The position numbers and the translations under genes are program-made. Below the pieces are notes generated by a model. That model was not told the DNA's origin. It saw nothing but the letters and a program-made list of their open reading frames with translations, and did not search any database. Of a stretch of DNA of 59,894 nucleotides, positions 17,716 to 27,063 are shown one piece after another (position 1 is the first letter of the stretch; each line of letters begins with the position of its first letter). The stretch is from an uncultured Nitrospira sp. GTDB taxonomy: Bacteria; Nitrospirota; Nitrospiria; Nitrospirales; Nitrospiraceae. The stretch covers positions 1 to 59,894 of the forward strand of contig CABVRV010000010.1 in the NCBI GenBank assembly GCA_902500755.1. Direction: 5' to 3'.

Positions 17716-18225
17716 TTACTCGTCCGTGGCTAATTCCAATCGAGCCGTAAGATCCGGCAGTGAGTAATTCTTTTTCGACTGTAACTTCATGAGCTTGATG
17801 CCTGCTGCATCAAGCACCGATTCAATAATACGCTGGCCCTCTGTTTCGTCATGTCGTGGAGACTCATGTGCAATTTGCACAACGTACTCGACGCGGCGTG
17901 ATCCAGGGTGAATCAGAACAAAATCGACTCGTTTCAGCGCGATATGGCGCAGGATACCCGACCGCGCACGTGCATCGGCATCGACCGCTACAAAAGACCA
18001 CAAAGGCACTTGAGCAAGGATGAGGTATCGCTCTTGGACGACCAATTGAAGCAAGTTATACAGCGCGATTTCATCTTCCCCGAGCAATGGAGCCGCACTA
18101 ATGACGGCACCAGGAGGAATCACGAAAGGCGATGTGCGCATCTTTCTTCGGCGCAGTTTCCTCCTTATCCACCGAATGCCGAAGACGGCTGCGGCAACTA
18201 CGATCCCGAGCAGAACGATTTTCAT
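17716..18225 (-). CDS. DUF2726 domain protein, membrane-anchored
   Basis: The 169-residue protein has an N-terminal membrane helix (about 3-20) followed by an Arg/Lys stretch, leaving the rest in the cytoplasm. The main domain (about 45-160) matches the DUF2726 pattern: a conserved start (LLGEDEIALYNLLQLV), VDFVLIHPGSRR, an acidic/His stretch, and a Leu-rich end. DUF2726 has a restriction-endonuclease-like fold and is of unknown function. It is six bases downstream of anmK on the same strand. Confidence 0.75.
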   Translation of the reverse strand: MKIVLLGIVVAAAVFGIRWIRRKLRRRKMRTSPFVIPPGAVISAAPLLGEDEIALYNLLQLVVQERYLILAQVPLWSFVAVDADARARSGILRHIALKRVDFVLIHPGSRRVEYVVQIAHESPRHDETEGQRIIESVLDAAGIKLMKLQSKKNYSLPDLTARLELATDE

Positions 18226-18231
18226 GGCTTG

Positions 18232-19422
18232 TTACGTTTTCCTCTTGCTCGAGCGCAGTCGCTCAAACCACCGTGGTCCGCTTGGAACAATGCACCCCAA
18301 CAGCCTCGGGAATGCGGCGCCCGTCACTGAAGGCACATTTCCACTTTCTTCCATCACGGTCTGATATGCCAAGACGGCAAAAGCCACCGACTCAAGCGCT
18401 TTGCTATCCCATCCATGTGATTCAAATGTCGTGACAGGAATAGGATCGAACAGTGCCGTCAACTGTCCCATGATTGCGCGGTTTCTGACTCCCCCCCCAC
18501 CCACGATGACTTCGTCTATCCCGCCTCTGATCCACCGCCTGGCCGTGCCCACGGCCTCGGCAGTCCAGCGGCTACAGGTGGCGAGAAGATCTTCGATCGA
18601 TAGCACGCGGGTCTGTTGCCAGCTGAGCAATTCGTCGAGCATCTTTCCCCCAAATGCCTCGCGCCCTGTTGATTTTGGAGGCGGCTGAGAGAGATACGGG
18701 TGCGCGAGAAGTTTGGCCAATAGCCTCGAGTCGATCTTGCCTCGTAAAGCCAGACGCCCTTCACGATCCATGGTGGAGCGTCCATTGGTCTTCCGAAACA
18801 TGATGCCATCCAGAACCATATTCGCCGGACCGGTGTCGAATGCGGCGATGCCAGCCGTCCCCGACCCTCGTGGTAGATACGTGACGTTACTGATACCCCC
18901 AAGATTCACGATGAGACGAGACCGCCGAAGATGGCGAAACAGCAAGGCATGGACCCCTGGCGTCAGCGGAGCGCCTTGACCACCAGCGGCGATGTCGCGT
19001 GGGCGGAAGTTTGCGACCGTCGTGATTCCCGTACGCTCCGCAATCACTGCAGGTTCTGCAATTTGAAGGGTGGAGCGTATGGAGCCGACCCCCGTATCTT
19101 TGATGCCGGCTGGAAGATGGTGCACGGTCTGGCCATGCGAACCGATTAGGTCGATGTCCGTTGGGGTCAATTCAGCCGACCGGATAACACTTGATGCCGC
19201 GTCGGCAAACCATTCTCCAAGGAGCGCATTCAGGTGACAAATATCCGACACGGTACCCGCAATCGAGGCAGAGAGAATTCGTTGTTGGAGTGATCGTGGA
19301 TAGGGAAGTGAATGAAACGCCACCATCTCCACGTGAATGCCGGCTTTCCGGCGCTCGATCGAGACGAGCGCGGCATCGACTCCGTCTGCCGACGTCCCCG
19401 ACATTAACCCCACAACTTTCAT
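18232..19422 (-). CDS. anmK: Anhydro-N-acetylmuramic acid kinase
   Basis: AnmK phosphorylates and opens 1,6-anhydro-N-acetylmuramic acid, recycling peptidoglycan turnover products to MurNAc-6-phosphate. The 396-residue protein has the N-terminal phosphate-binding VGLMSGTSADGVDAALV, GSHGQTVHH near residue 93, NLGGISNVT, DTGPANMVLD and the C-terminal GGGVRN block. I chose the ATG that places the GLMSGTS motif at residue 5, as in relatives; an ATG eight codons upstream also exists. It precedes the DUF2726 gene with almost no gap. Confidence 0.94.
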   Translation of the reverse strand: MKVVGLMSGTSADGVDAALVSIERRKAGIHVEMVAFHSLPYPRSLQQRILSASIAGTVSDICHLNALLGEWFADAASSVIRSAELTPTDIDLIGSHGQTVHHLPAGIKDTGVGSIRSTLQIAEPAVIAERTGITTVANFRPRDIAAGGQGAPLTPGVHALLFRHLRRSRLIVNLGGISNVTYLPRGSGTAGIAAFDTGPANMVLDGIMFRKTNGRSTMDREGRLALRGKIDSRLLAKLLAHPYLSQPPPKSTGREAFGGKMLDELLSWQQTRVLSIEDLLATCSRWTAEAVGTARRWIRGGIDEVIVGGGGVRNRAIMGQLTALFDPIPVTTFESHGWDSKALESVAFAVLAYQTVMEESGNVPSVTGAAFPRLLGCIVPSGPRWFERLRSSKRKT

Positions 19423-19564
19423 GTGTTGAATCCTTTCGCACCTCATGATGACGTCAGATAGATCAGAGGGTGTGCTACGCTAATGGAACTGGCGCCAGGG
19501 GTCAAGGAGTCGAATGGACAGGGCCTATGAGCAGTATTTCAACTGGAGACGTCGTTGACACCGC

Positions 19565-20533
19565 ATGACTTGGATGGTACGGTCCCCGCCGATGTTTTTC
19601 GTCCATTACCTGCGGCAATTCGGTGTCTCAGCCTTTGTCGGCACTCTCACCGTCTTACTTCCGTTATGTGATGCCAGGACCGAGGCCCGTGATCCGATCC
19701 CGATTGTCGTCACGATCCCGATCCTGAAGGATTTAACCGAGCAAGTCGGTGGCCCTTACGTGAGAGTCACCTCCCTGTTGAGTGGCTATGAGAATGAACA
19801 CACTTATTCGCCGAAACCCTCTGATCTGATTGCTGTTCGGAAGGCTCGGTTGCTGTTTGAGATTGGCCTCGGACTCGAGGTCTGGGTGTCTTCCTTGGTG
19901 AGGAATGCGGGGAGTCAGACACTACGTGTGGTCACCATATCTCGTGGGGTGGAACTGATCCAAGACGATACTGATGCGCATGCAGATACACATGCGGAAG
20001 GAATTGGGATTCATCGGGACGGAAACCCACACATTTGGCTGGACCCGGCAAATGCCTGGATCATGCTTCGGCACATTACCGACGCCCTGATCGAGATCGA
20101 TCCCAGTCACGAAGCCGAATTCAGGGCCAATCAGGCGGCCTACCATGAACGATTGGCACAGTTGCAAAAGGAACTCTCCGCTCGGACGCAGATCCTGGCC
20201 GATCGTCGGTTTATTGCGCACCACTCAGCTTGGCCGTATTTGGCAAAACGATTCGATCTGCACATTGTCGGCACCATTCATGTGCAAGCCAGTACGGAAC
20301 CCTCAGCCCTTCACCTCCAATCTCTCATAGGAAGGATTAGAAAAGAACAGATCAAGGTGATTGCCTCGGAAATTCAGCTCAGCCAGCGACTCCCTGAACT
20401 CCTCTCGAGAGAAACGAAAGCCCGTGTAGTGATCCTGACGACGATGCCGGGCGGTCTGCCGGGAACTGAGACCTACCTCGACATGCTTCGCTATAATGTG
20501 CTCCAATTGGCCGACGCATTGGAAGCCCCTTAA
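19565..20533 (+). CDS. Metal ABC transporter substrate-binding protein (Zn/Mn type)
   Basis: This is the periplasmic binding protein of a cluster A-I importer, 322 residues with a signal segment in the first 40 or so. Metal-ligand positions visible are His in NEHTYSPKPSD, His in NPHIWLDP, and His in FIAHHSAWPYLA. A His/Asp-rich loop (residues about 138-160, with DAHADTHAEG) precedes the second ligand, as in ZnuA and other zinc-binding members. Manganese is an alternative. The ATPase gene follows after a short gap and the permease comes next, completing the transporter. Confidence 0.9.
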   Translation: MTWMVRSPPMFFVHYLRQFGVSAFVGTLTVLLPLCDARTEARDPIPIVVTIPILKDLTEQVGGPYVRVTSLLSGYENEHTYSPKPSDLIAVRKARLLFEIGLGLEVWVSSLVRNAGSQTLRVVTISRGVELIQDDTDAHADTHAEGIGIHRDGNPHIWLDPANAWIMLRHITDALIEIDPSHEAEFRANQAAYHERLAQLQKELSARTQILADRRFIAHHSAWPYLAKRFDLHIVGTIHVQASTEPSALHLQSLIGRIRKEQIKVIASEIQLSQRLPELLSRETKARVVILTTMPGGLPGTETYLDMLRYNVLQLADALEAP

Positions 20534-20580
20534 CAGCCCTTCAGACTAAGTCATGGTAACGTGGGAGGAGCCTTACACGC

Positions 20581-21372
20581 GTGTCTGATCCTCGAGAGCC
20601 GATCATTCGCTTTGATCATGCCTCATTCGGATTTCCTGGCCTCATTGCCCTGAGTGATATCTCGCTGACTATTTATGAAGGCGAATTCGTGGGGGTGATC
20701 GGGCCGAACGGATCAGGCAAGACCACACTCTGTCGAGCGGTCTTAGGGCTGCTCGCTCCTGTTCAGGGGCATCTTCATATCTTCGACTGTGCTTGCGACA
20801 AGCTCCGCTGTTACCATCGCGCCAAGATCGGCTACCTCCCGCAAAAAGGGGTCGTCGACCGGAACTTCCCGGTGACGGTCCTTGAGACGGTAATGATGGG
20901 ACGCTACGGAGCCCTAGGCTTATTCAAGCGGCCAGGCCGGACGGATCATGCCATCGCATTGGAAGCTCTGGCTCAAGTGGGAATGGAGGCACATAAGGAT
21001 GATGCATTGGGACTGCTATCCGGCGGTCAACAACAGCGCGTGTTTATTGCGAGAGCCCTCGCACAGCACCCCAAAGTCCTGATACTGGATGAGCCAACGA
21101 CTGGACTCGATATCACGACCCAACACAGCGTCATTGAATTGGTCCAGCACCTACACCACCAGCTCAAATTAACGGTCCTTTTAATTACTCACGACATCAA
21201 TATGATCCGCTCCAAAGTAGATCGTTTGGTACTTCTCAAAACTAGACTCTTCGCCGCGGCCCCGCCTGCGGAAGTGCTCAAACCGGAGATCCTGCACCAG
21301 GTGTATGGCAAAGAACTGGTTATTACGGAGAACGATCTCGTCATCGTTGAGGATTACCACCATCACCATTAG
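20581..21372 (+). CDS. Metal ABC transporter ATP-binding protein (ZnuC-like)
   Basis: The 263-residue ATPase has Walker A GPNGSGKTTL near residue 40, the Q-loop at YLPQKGVVDR, the signature LSGGQQQR, Walker B VLILDEPTTGLD and the switch His in LLITHDI. It ends in a run of four His (residues 260-263), perhaps a metal-sensing or chelating tail. The start is a GTG. It lies between the binding protein and the permease genes. Confidence 0.93.
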   Translation: MSDPREPIIRFDHASFGFPGLIALSDISLTIYEGEFVGVIGPNGSGKTTLCRAVLGLLAPVQGHLHIFDCACDKLRCYHRAKIGYLPQKGVVDRNFPVTVLETVMMGRYGALGLFKRPGRTDHAIALEALAQVGMEAHKDDALGLLSGGQQQRVFIARALAQHPKVLILDEPTTGLDITTQHSVIELVQHLHHQLKLTVLLITHDINMIRSKVDRLVLLKTRLFAAAPPAEVLKPEILHQVYGKELVITENDLVIVEDYHHHH

Positions 21373-21388
21373 AAATTGATTCCAACCC

Positions 21389-22219
21389 ATGCTTGATCTT
21401 TTCGCCTACGACTTCATGCAACGCTCCCTCCTTGCCGCCGCGATGGTAGGCGGTCTTTGCTCGGTCATTGGGGTGTTTGTCGTGTTACGAGGACTGGCCT
21501 TCGTCGGCGCCGGGACATCGCATGCCGCCTTTGCAGGTGTGGCACTCGGCTATTTGATGGGATGGCCGCCATTGTTGCTGGCCATTGTGTTCGGCTTGGC
21601 GACGGTTTGGATTACGGGGTGGGTTGAAGAGAAAGGCCGAATGAAGCTGGATGTCTCGATCGGAATTCTCTATACCACGACGATGGCGCTGGCAATTCTC
21701 TTCATCGGGTTGATGAAAACCTACAATGCTGAAGTGTACGGGTACTTGTTTGGCAGTGTGCTCTCAGTCACTCCGGAAGAGCTACGCATCATTGGGGCCC
21801 TCAGCGTCCTGGTACTCGGGTTTATACTCGTCTTCTCTAAGGAACTCTATTTCATTGCGTTCGATCAGGAGATGGCCGAAGCTTCCGGTGTTCCCGCACG
21901 ACAAATCTTTTTTCTTCTCCTGACCCTGGTCGCCTTGACGGTGGTGGTGTCATTAAAGACCGTTGGGGCAATTCTGGTGTTCGCCATGATTCTGATTCCA
22001 GCTTCGACCGCTTATCAGATGACTCATAGCCTTAGGACACTGACCCTCTACTCAGCAATCATCGGTATCTCAACCTCCGTGGCAGGCGTCCTCATTTCCG
22101 CTGTTTGGGACGTCCCCTCTGGACCTGCGATTGTTCTATTGGCTACCGCAATGTTTTTCATTTCCCTCTTCTTTTCACCAAAGCGCGTGACGCGGGCAGC
22201 AGCGCCTCACGCTCATTAA
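21389..22219 (+). CDS. Metal ABC transporter permease (ZnuB-like)
   Basis: The 276-residue membrane protein has about eight hydrophobic segments and belongs to the ABC-3 permease family. Visible family features are the N-terminal ...GGLCSVIGVFVVLRGLAFVG segment and the TVGAILVFAMILIP segment near residue 190. It ends with APHAH, again His-containing. Sixteen bases separate it from the ATPase gene. I saw no Zur-type operator upstream of the three genes. Confidence 0.92.
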   Translation: MLDLFAYDFMQRSLLAAAMVGGLCSVIGVFVVLRGLAFVGAGTSHAAFAGVALGYLMGWPPLLLAIVFGLATVWITGWVEEKGRMKLDVSIGILYTTTMALAILFIGLMKTYNAEVYGYLFGSVLSVTPEELRIIGALSVLVLGFILVFSKELYFIAFDQEMAEASGVPARQIFFLLLTLVALTVVVSLKTVGAILVFAMILIPASTAYQMTHSLRTLTLYSAIIGISTSVAGVLISAVWDVPSGPAIVLLATAMFFISLFFSPKRVTRAAAPHAH

Positions 22220-22337
22220 CAACCTTGCTCCCTTGCTCGCTTCACCACCAACACGACAAACCTCTCAAGCCGCATTGAGATAGTGCAGTGCCACACCACA
22301 ATCGCCTCACATCCCATAGGCCATCACTTGTTTCTGA

Positions 22338-22919
22338 TTAAAATGTATGGCGTACCCCGAAGAGCAGGCCGATCGTTGATAAATCACCGGAAGGATGATT
22401 TCGTTTCCAGGCTGTTTCCATATTCAACATGAGGCCTTTTGGTGCGGTAGATACTAAGTTGCTCAATGCATAGTCGATTCCTCCGCCGATACGCCAAGCA
22501 AACGAATCTGAAACATCATGCGTGTTCACGTTTACCCCGATCCCGGTCGTGAGGTATGGAACGAGTGGGCCAAAATGGCCTGGACGATACTCCAGATTCA
22601 CCGGCAGGATAGAAACAGTATTGACCCCACCACTTCCCACATCAACCCCGTGCCGTTGCCATTCCAGGATCATGCCGACTCGAAACCATTTATTGAGATC
22701 GTACATGCCCTGAAAATTTATCAAGGGCCCAACCGTCGACACGCCGGAATCTTGAGTGGCAAAGTTTGGACCTACACGGAACCCCGCGGTGATCCTTCCT
22801 TCTTCGGCCATCCCTTCGTGAATCCATTCAGCTGCCGTGGCTGTTTCTAGGTCAAGAAAGCCGAAGTTTCCAGCAGTCAAAACCATACTGAACAAAACCC
22901 ATCTAGCGATGATGCCCAT
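22338..22919 (-). CDS. Outer-membrane beta-barrel protein, paralogue A
   Basis: The 193-residue protein has a signal peptide (about 1-29) and a beta-barrel body ending in VRHTF. It shares clear blocks with the divergently transcribed neighbour: VGPLINFQGMY, ILEWQRHGV, TVSILPV and SFAWRIGGG. The two are therefore paralogues of about the same fold, arranged head to head across some 240 bases. Acyloxyacyl-hydrolase-like (PagL) or OmpW-like barrels are possible relatives, but I cannot decide. Role unknown. Confidence 0.72.
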   Translation of the reverse strand: MGIIARWVLFSMVLTAGNFGFLDLETATAAEWIHEGMAEEGRITAGFRVGPNFATQDSGVSTVGPLINFQGMYDLNKWFRVGMILEWQRHGVDVGSGGVNTVSILPVNLEYRPGHFGPLVPYLTTGIGVNVNTHDVSDSFAWRIGGGIDYALSNLVSTAPKGLMLNMETAWKRNHPSGDLSTIGLLFGVRHTF

Positions 22920-23156
22920 TGTGTCCTCCTCGTCATAGTACGATTACCTAGCCGAATGTAATGTAGACTAGCCATTTTGCGATTGCAAGGCATCGAGCGC
23001 TCATGCTCACTTTCAGCGCTGGGATGATTACAGCTGGAATTTCATTTAGTTCGTGAGGCAGTATACACTGCACATGCTTCGCTGCTATAGATACAGATAT
23101 TCAGACATACCGAACAAATAGTGAATGGCTGTACCATACTGCGAGAGGAGGAGTCC

Positions 23157-23786
23157 ATGCGAAAACACACGTTCCGCGGTAGATTGACCGGAATGGCGTT
23201 CGCTCTTATTGCAACCGTGTCTCCGTTTTTACACACCGCCTGGGCGGAAGAATTTGGCGGGACAGAGCCGGGGAAATGGATACTCGGAGTTCGTGTAGGA
23301 TTCACTCCGCTCACTCAGCAGCTTTCTGACAATACCTCTACATCAGTCGGACCACTTGTCAATTTTCAAGGACTGTATAGTGTCAATTCCTGGTTTTTGG
23401 TCGGATTGATGCTTGAGTGGGAAAGGCATGGCGTCAGCCTGGAACGGCCGGATCGGGATCTCGGACATCAAGATACAGTTTCGGTTCTTCCAACGATGGA
23501 GTTGCGCCCTGCAAAATTAGGCCGAATCATCCCGTATGTAAATATGAGTTTTGGCGTGAATATCAATAGCTTTGGCGAGGATACCGGAATCCGTATCAGT
23601 CCGAGCAATACCTTCGCATGGCGGTTAGGCTGGGGAGCCGATTATAAGCTCAACGAGCGGTTCGCACTCAACGCAGAATGGGCCTATAAACGAAATGATG
23701 GGCATACCACCGGTACCGGCGGTCGGAATGACGACTGGAATGCGTCCTCATTCGCCTTTCTGTTCGGGGGAAAGATGTCTTTCTAA
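23157..23786 (+). CDS. Outer-membrane beta-barrel protein, paralogue B
   Basis: The protein is 209 residues from the ATG that follows GAGGAGGAG. A signal peptide ends near AWA-EEF. The body repeats the blocks of paralogue A (VGPLVNFQGLY, MLEWERHGV, TVSVLPT, TFAWRLGWG) with an extra loop of about 20 residues, and ends in GGKMSF with a terminal Phe. The pair shows two diverged copies of one small barrel. No function assigned. Confidence 0.74.
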   Translation: MRKHTFRGRLTGMAFALIATVSPFLHTAWAEEFGGTEPGKWILGVRVGFTPLTQQLSDNTSTSVGPLVNFQGLYSVNSWFLVGLMLEWERHGVSLERPDRDLGHQDTVSVLPTMELRPAKLGRIIPYVNMSFGVNINSFGEDTGIRISPSNTFAWRLGWGADYKLNERFALNAEWAYKRNDGHTTGTGGRNDDWNASSFAFLFGGKMSF

Positions 23787-23825
23787 TACCTCTCGGATTG
23801 GTGGGGACTGGCTTGAATTCTACTC

Positions 23826-24257
23826 CTACTCCTCGCAGCTTTTTTGGCTCCGTCTCCACACCATTCCGGTCTGTTCCTTCGAGCTAAACCCAAGTTTTTC
23901 ATAAAAACCTGGCCGCCGAGTACAAAGCCAAACGAGCTCAACCCGATTCAGACGTGGGTGGTTGAGAATCCGCTGGACAATTTCTCTTCCAATCCCCTTG
24001 CCCTGATACGCGTGATCCACGATGACATCCCAGATTGTTGCGCGGTAGATGAAGTCCGTGAGGACACGGCCGAACCCGATGAGCCTCTCTCCATCCCATG
24101 CGCAAAGAGTCAGATCGGTATGCTGGAGCATTTCCGTTGCATCATGGAGAGAGCGATCCTTGGCCCAGGGCGCCTGATGGAATAAGTGCAGCAGCTGGGA
24201 GGCTTTGGGTGGTCCCTGATTGGAATAGGTAACCGCGGACTTGAGGGTTGGAGGCAT
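23826..24257 (-). CDS. GNAT family N-acetyltransferase
   Basis: The 143-residue protein has the GNAT acetyl-CoA-binding motif A (VIVDHAYQGKGIGREIV, about 78-94) and the C-terminal FYEKLGF block typical of this family. The small size and lack of extra domains fit single-domain acetyltransferases that modify amines or proteins. Substrate unknown. It converges on the beta-barrel gene. Confidence 0.85.
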   Translation of the reverse strand: MPPTLKSAVTYSNQGPPKASQLLHLFHQAPWAKDRSLHDATEMLQHTDLTLCAWDGERLIGFGRVLTDFIYRATIWDVIVDHAYQGKGIGREIVQRILNHPRLNRVELVWLCTRRPGFYEKLGFSSKEQTGMVWRRSQKSCEE

Positions 24258-24306
24258 CTTATACTAGAGTATCCCTCGAATTCATTTGGAGTGTACGAGG
24301 AAACTC

Positions 24307-24486
24307 ATGTCAACGCAAGTCCGTAGCTGCCCAAAATGCTTTCAACTCATGTGGTTGAAAGCTGATGAGTACGAGGTGCTCGACTCTGAGACCGTTCGGG
24401 CAAAATGTCCGCACTGTGGTACTGTGTCGCGGTTCAAACTCGTCACCGCTGGAGCAAACGCGTTAGGCCCCAAGATGGGACACTGA
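24307..24486 (+). CDS. Small zinc-ribbon protein
   Basis: From the ATG the protein is 59 residues with two Cys pairs, CPKC at about residues 8-11 and CPHC at about 33-36, forming one zinc ribbon. The frame opens seven codons earlier at a TTG, but AGGAAACTC sits a few bases before the chosen ATG. It is similar in size to MJ0042-type finger proteins. Function unknown. Confidence 0.65.
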   Translation: MSTQVRSCPKCFQLMWLKADEYEVLDSETVRAKCPHCGTVSRFKLVTAGANALGPKMGH

Positions 24487-24578
24487 CCGCAGCCGTTCAT
24501 TGTATCTACCGTTTTTTGATCATTTGCGACACCAACCATTGCAGTCGTGTGGGTTCGTCTGCTTGAACCCCTGAGACC

Positions 24579-25004
24579 TCAGGATATCCGACCTCCCGCC
24601 CCATCTAATTCAGGCTGATTTCCCGGAAGAACCTTGCGCAACGAGGCACGGTACTCTTTGAGTCGTTGTTCATCGAGTCGTCTGACTTCGATTTCTTTCT
24701 CGGATTGCATCCGCTCGAGATGATCCAAGACCGTGAGCAGCGGCTGAACCGCGCCGAGGAGGTTCCCGATTTCGAATGCTTCGAGCGATGACACCAAGGA
24801 TTCATTCAGCCCCTTGTACGGAGTCCCGGCGCTCTGGCTGCGCGTACGAGAGACGATGGTTTCATAGCTATCGATCGCCTCGATGGATGGTTTCACCCCC
24901 AATGGCACCGCATTCAAATGCACAACAGACGGAAGATGGGCCGCATAGATTTTGATATGCGACGTCAAACCTCCTATGGCATCAAGAACCTCGGCGGTCA
25001 ACAT
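24579..25004 (-). CDS. Conserved-looking helical protein of unknown function
   Basis: The 141-residue protein is rich in Leu, Glu and Arg, with predicted helices and a possible coiled coil near residues 95-125 (LERMQSEKEIEVRRLDEQR). No motif was recognised. It starts 26 bases after the stop of the rluD-type gene on the same strand, which suggests co-transcription and is the main support for it being real. Confidence 0.55.
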   Translation of the reverse strand: MLTAEVLDAIGGLTSHIKIYAAHLPSVVHLNAVPLGVKPSIEAIDSYETIVSRTRSQSAGTPYKGLNESLVSSLEAFEIGNLLGAVQPLLTVLDHLERMQSEKEIEVRRLDEQRLKEYRASLRKVLPGNQPELDGAGGRIS

Positions 25005-25030
25005 ACGTTTTCGGAAGGTGAAGGTGAGAG

Positions 25031-25999
25031 TTACTTCTTGGACCTATTTTCTCCTGGGACGGTTTCCCGTTCAAGCTCGGACATCACCGTCTCCATATCC
25101 GTCGGCACCGATCTCGTAAACTGCTCCATCATTCCCGTCCTTGGATGCAGGAAGCCAAGGGTTCTGGCATGCAGCATCACACGAGGAATCGTGATCTCGT
25201 CGATCGCACAAACCCGTTGCCCACCATAGGTACGGTCACCCAGAATGGGATGTCCGAGTGAAGTGAGATGAACCCGCAGCTGGTGAGTGCGGCCCGTTCG
25301 TGGGTACAGCAACACATGAGCCGCCACTTTTCCATAACGCCGAGTCACCACATACTCCGTCGCAGATTGTTTCGGACTGCTTGTTCTCGCCGAAAACTTT
25401 TTCCGGTCTTTGATATCCCGACCAATCGCTAATTCGATCAGTCCTCGACCTTTCTTGGGAACTCCCCAGACCAGCGCCTCATAAATTCGCGTGATGGTAT
25501 GCAGTTTGAATTGTGCTGCGAGGGCGCGATGCGCCAAATCAGTTTTGGTAATCACCATGATGCCGGAGGTTTCTTTGTCGAGTCGATGAACAAGGCCAGG
25601 TCGCTCCTTTCCTCCGATGGTTGAAATGGTTCCGCCGGAAGTCTGAAAGTGATGCAGCAACGCGTTGACGAGCGTGCCCGTCCAGTTTCCTGGAGCGGGG
25701 TGGGCCACAATGCCGGACGGTTTATTCAAGACAAGAAGCGATTCATCTTCGAAGAGAACATCGAGGGCAATGGCCTCGCCCCTTATTGAAAGCGGTTCCG
25801 GTTTCGGCACGTCCATCGTGATTCTATCCCCAGGCTTGATCTTCTGGCTTGCCCTCACAACCTGGTCGTTGAGCCTGATGCGACCCATCTCGATCAAGCG
25901 CTGGAGAGCCGACCGGGAGATGTCCCGTTCTCGATTCACGAGGAAGACGTCTAATCGTTTAGGTTGTTCGCCAGAAGTGACGACGAATTCCGTAATCAT
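25031..25999 (-). CDS. rluD: RluA/RluD-family 23S rRNA pseudouridine synthase
   Basis: The 322-residue protein combines an N-terminal S4 RNA-binding domain (about 13-75, RLDVFLVNRERDISRSALQ) with the RluA catalytic domain. The catalytic motif HRLDKETSG, near residue 140, carries the Asp that forms the pseudouridine intermediate. An S4 domain with this length fits RluD, which modifies U1911, U1915 and U1917, better than RluA. RluC-type specificity cannot be excluded. Confidence 0.88.
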   Translation of the reverse strand: MITEFVVTSGEQPKRLDVFLVNRERDISRSALQRLIEMGRIRLNDQVVRASQKIKPGDRITMDVPKPEPLSIRGEAIALDVLFEDESLLVLNKPSGIVAHPAPGNWTGTLVNALLHHFQTSGGTISTIGGKERPGLVHRLDKETSGIMVITKTDLAHRALAAQFKLHTITRIYEALVWGVPKKGRGLIELAIGRDIKDRKKFSARTSSPKQSATEYVVTRRYGKVAAHVLLYPRTGRTHQLRVHLTSLGHPILGDRTYGGQRVCAIDEITIPRVMLHARTLGFLHPRTGMMEQFTRSVPTDMETVMSELERETVPGENRSKK

Positions 26000-26469
26000 G
26001 GGCGAGTACGCTACTAAAGCGCGCTGGTCAAATGCAATCGCCCATTGGCATGTGTAGGGGATCGAGATACGCTCAAGGAATTTGAAAGCTCGATGAAATA
26101 GAATGGAACGCGATCAGCTGCCTGATCGTTGAACAGCCTGTAACCGAAGAGTATGATGAGGCATCGTATGATCTCACAGCCGTACTGTCTCATAGGGGTA
26201 AGGAGACTGAGGCCATGCCTTCGGTGCCTTCCCAGAAGTGGTTCTCCCTCCAGAAAGCATCCAATCGTGCTTGTATCCTGATCGATCGGCGCAATCCCTT
26301 TTGGGTCTTCTCATTTTCTATCAATATCTCTCAGGCTGAATCTTCAATTATTTTGACCCGTCGGACCAGATCATCGACCACCCATTTTCATGGACCATGT
26401 TCAATCAATCTGCGCGCGAGGTGTCACCCGATCACGCGGCCCATCCGCGCGCACAACCGGGAGGTATCT
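26000..26469. other. Intergenic region with an in-frame extension of the next gene
   Basis: The frame of the haem-binding gene is open from an ATG at 26215 with GTAAGGAGA upstream. The 85 residues so encoded show no domain or signal, and the internal ATG has a better ribosome site and a proper signal anchor. I treat this stretch as untranslated leader plus promoter. GTCTC and GAGAC at 26187-26207 could pair, but with a 12-base gap. Confidence 0.4.
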
Positions 26470-27063
26470 ATGACGTCCTCCAAAAAATTGCTGTGCGGAG
26501 CAGTGATGGGATTTGTAATCGGAGGGGCGGCTGTCCTGTGGCCGGGCCGTACCTTACCTGAAACTACCTCGATCAGCCTGCCGATGGACACGGTCGCCGA
26601 CTATATCCATGCCGTTATCGAAGCTGACCGAGATGTGTACACAAGGCATGTCGTAGAACGCATGCAAACGAAAGGGATCGTGGTTGCCTCGGAAAACTGG
26701 ACGGAACAGAGTACATTGCCCCTCCCAGCCCAATTCCTGATTGAATCCGGACGGCATGTCGGTAAGAAAGGCTTAGGAATACAGTACCGGCTAATCAGCT
26801 TGTGGCCGATCAACAAGCGTAATGTCGCGTCGAGCCCTCTCCAAAGTATTGGACTCGGCACCATTCTGACCCAACCCGACCGACCTTACACTGGTGTCAC
26901 AAGGGTCGGAAACACACGCTATTTTGAAGCGGTGTATCCCGATTTGGCAGTAACCCAAGCCTGCCTCGGATGCCATAATGCCCATCCCGATAGCCCAAAG
27001 CGTGACTTCAAGCTGAACGATGTGATGGGCGCAATCGTGATCAGTATTCAGTTGGGACAGTAG
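26470..27063 (+). CDS. DUF3365 (Tll0287-like) c-type haem-binding protein
   Basis: The 197-residue protein begins behind GGGAGG. An N-terminal membrane helix (about 7-24) exports it. The body matches the DUF3365/Tll0287-like sensor fold and ends with one CxxCH haem-attachment site, CLGCHNAHP, near residue 170, so a single c-type haem is expected outside the cytoplasmic membrane. Such domains also occur in histidine kinases as sensors. Here it is alone, so electron transfer or redox buffering is equally possible. Confidence 0.8.
   Translation: MTSSKKLLCGAVMGFVIGGAAVLWPGRTLPETTSISLPMDTVADYIHAVIEADRDVYTRHVVERMQTKGIVVASENWTEQSTLPLPAQFLIESGRHVGKKGLGIQYRLISLWPINKRNVASSPLQSIGLGTILTQPDRPYTGVTRVGNTRYFEAVYPDLAVTQACLGCHNAHPDSPKRDFKLNDVMGAIVISIQLGQ

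Noticed and set aside
21343-21372. C-terminal His run of the ABC ATPase as a cloning tag
   Set aside because: The run is short, in genomic context, and the permease and binding protein are His-rich too, fitting metal transport.
26187-26207. GTCTC-N12-GAGAC as another site of the 50-kb activator
   Set aside because: The spacing (12 bases) differs from the 1-2 bases of the other sites, and there is no -24/-12 promoter.
26215-26469. 85-codon N-terminal extension of the haem-binding protein
   Set aside because: No conserved domain or signal in the extension, while the internal ATG has GGGAGG and a proper membrane anchor directly after it.
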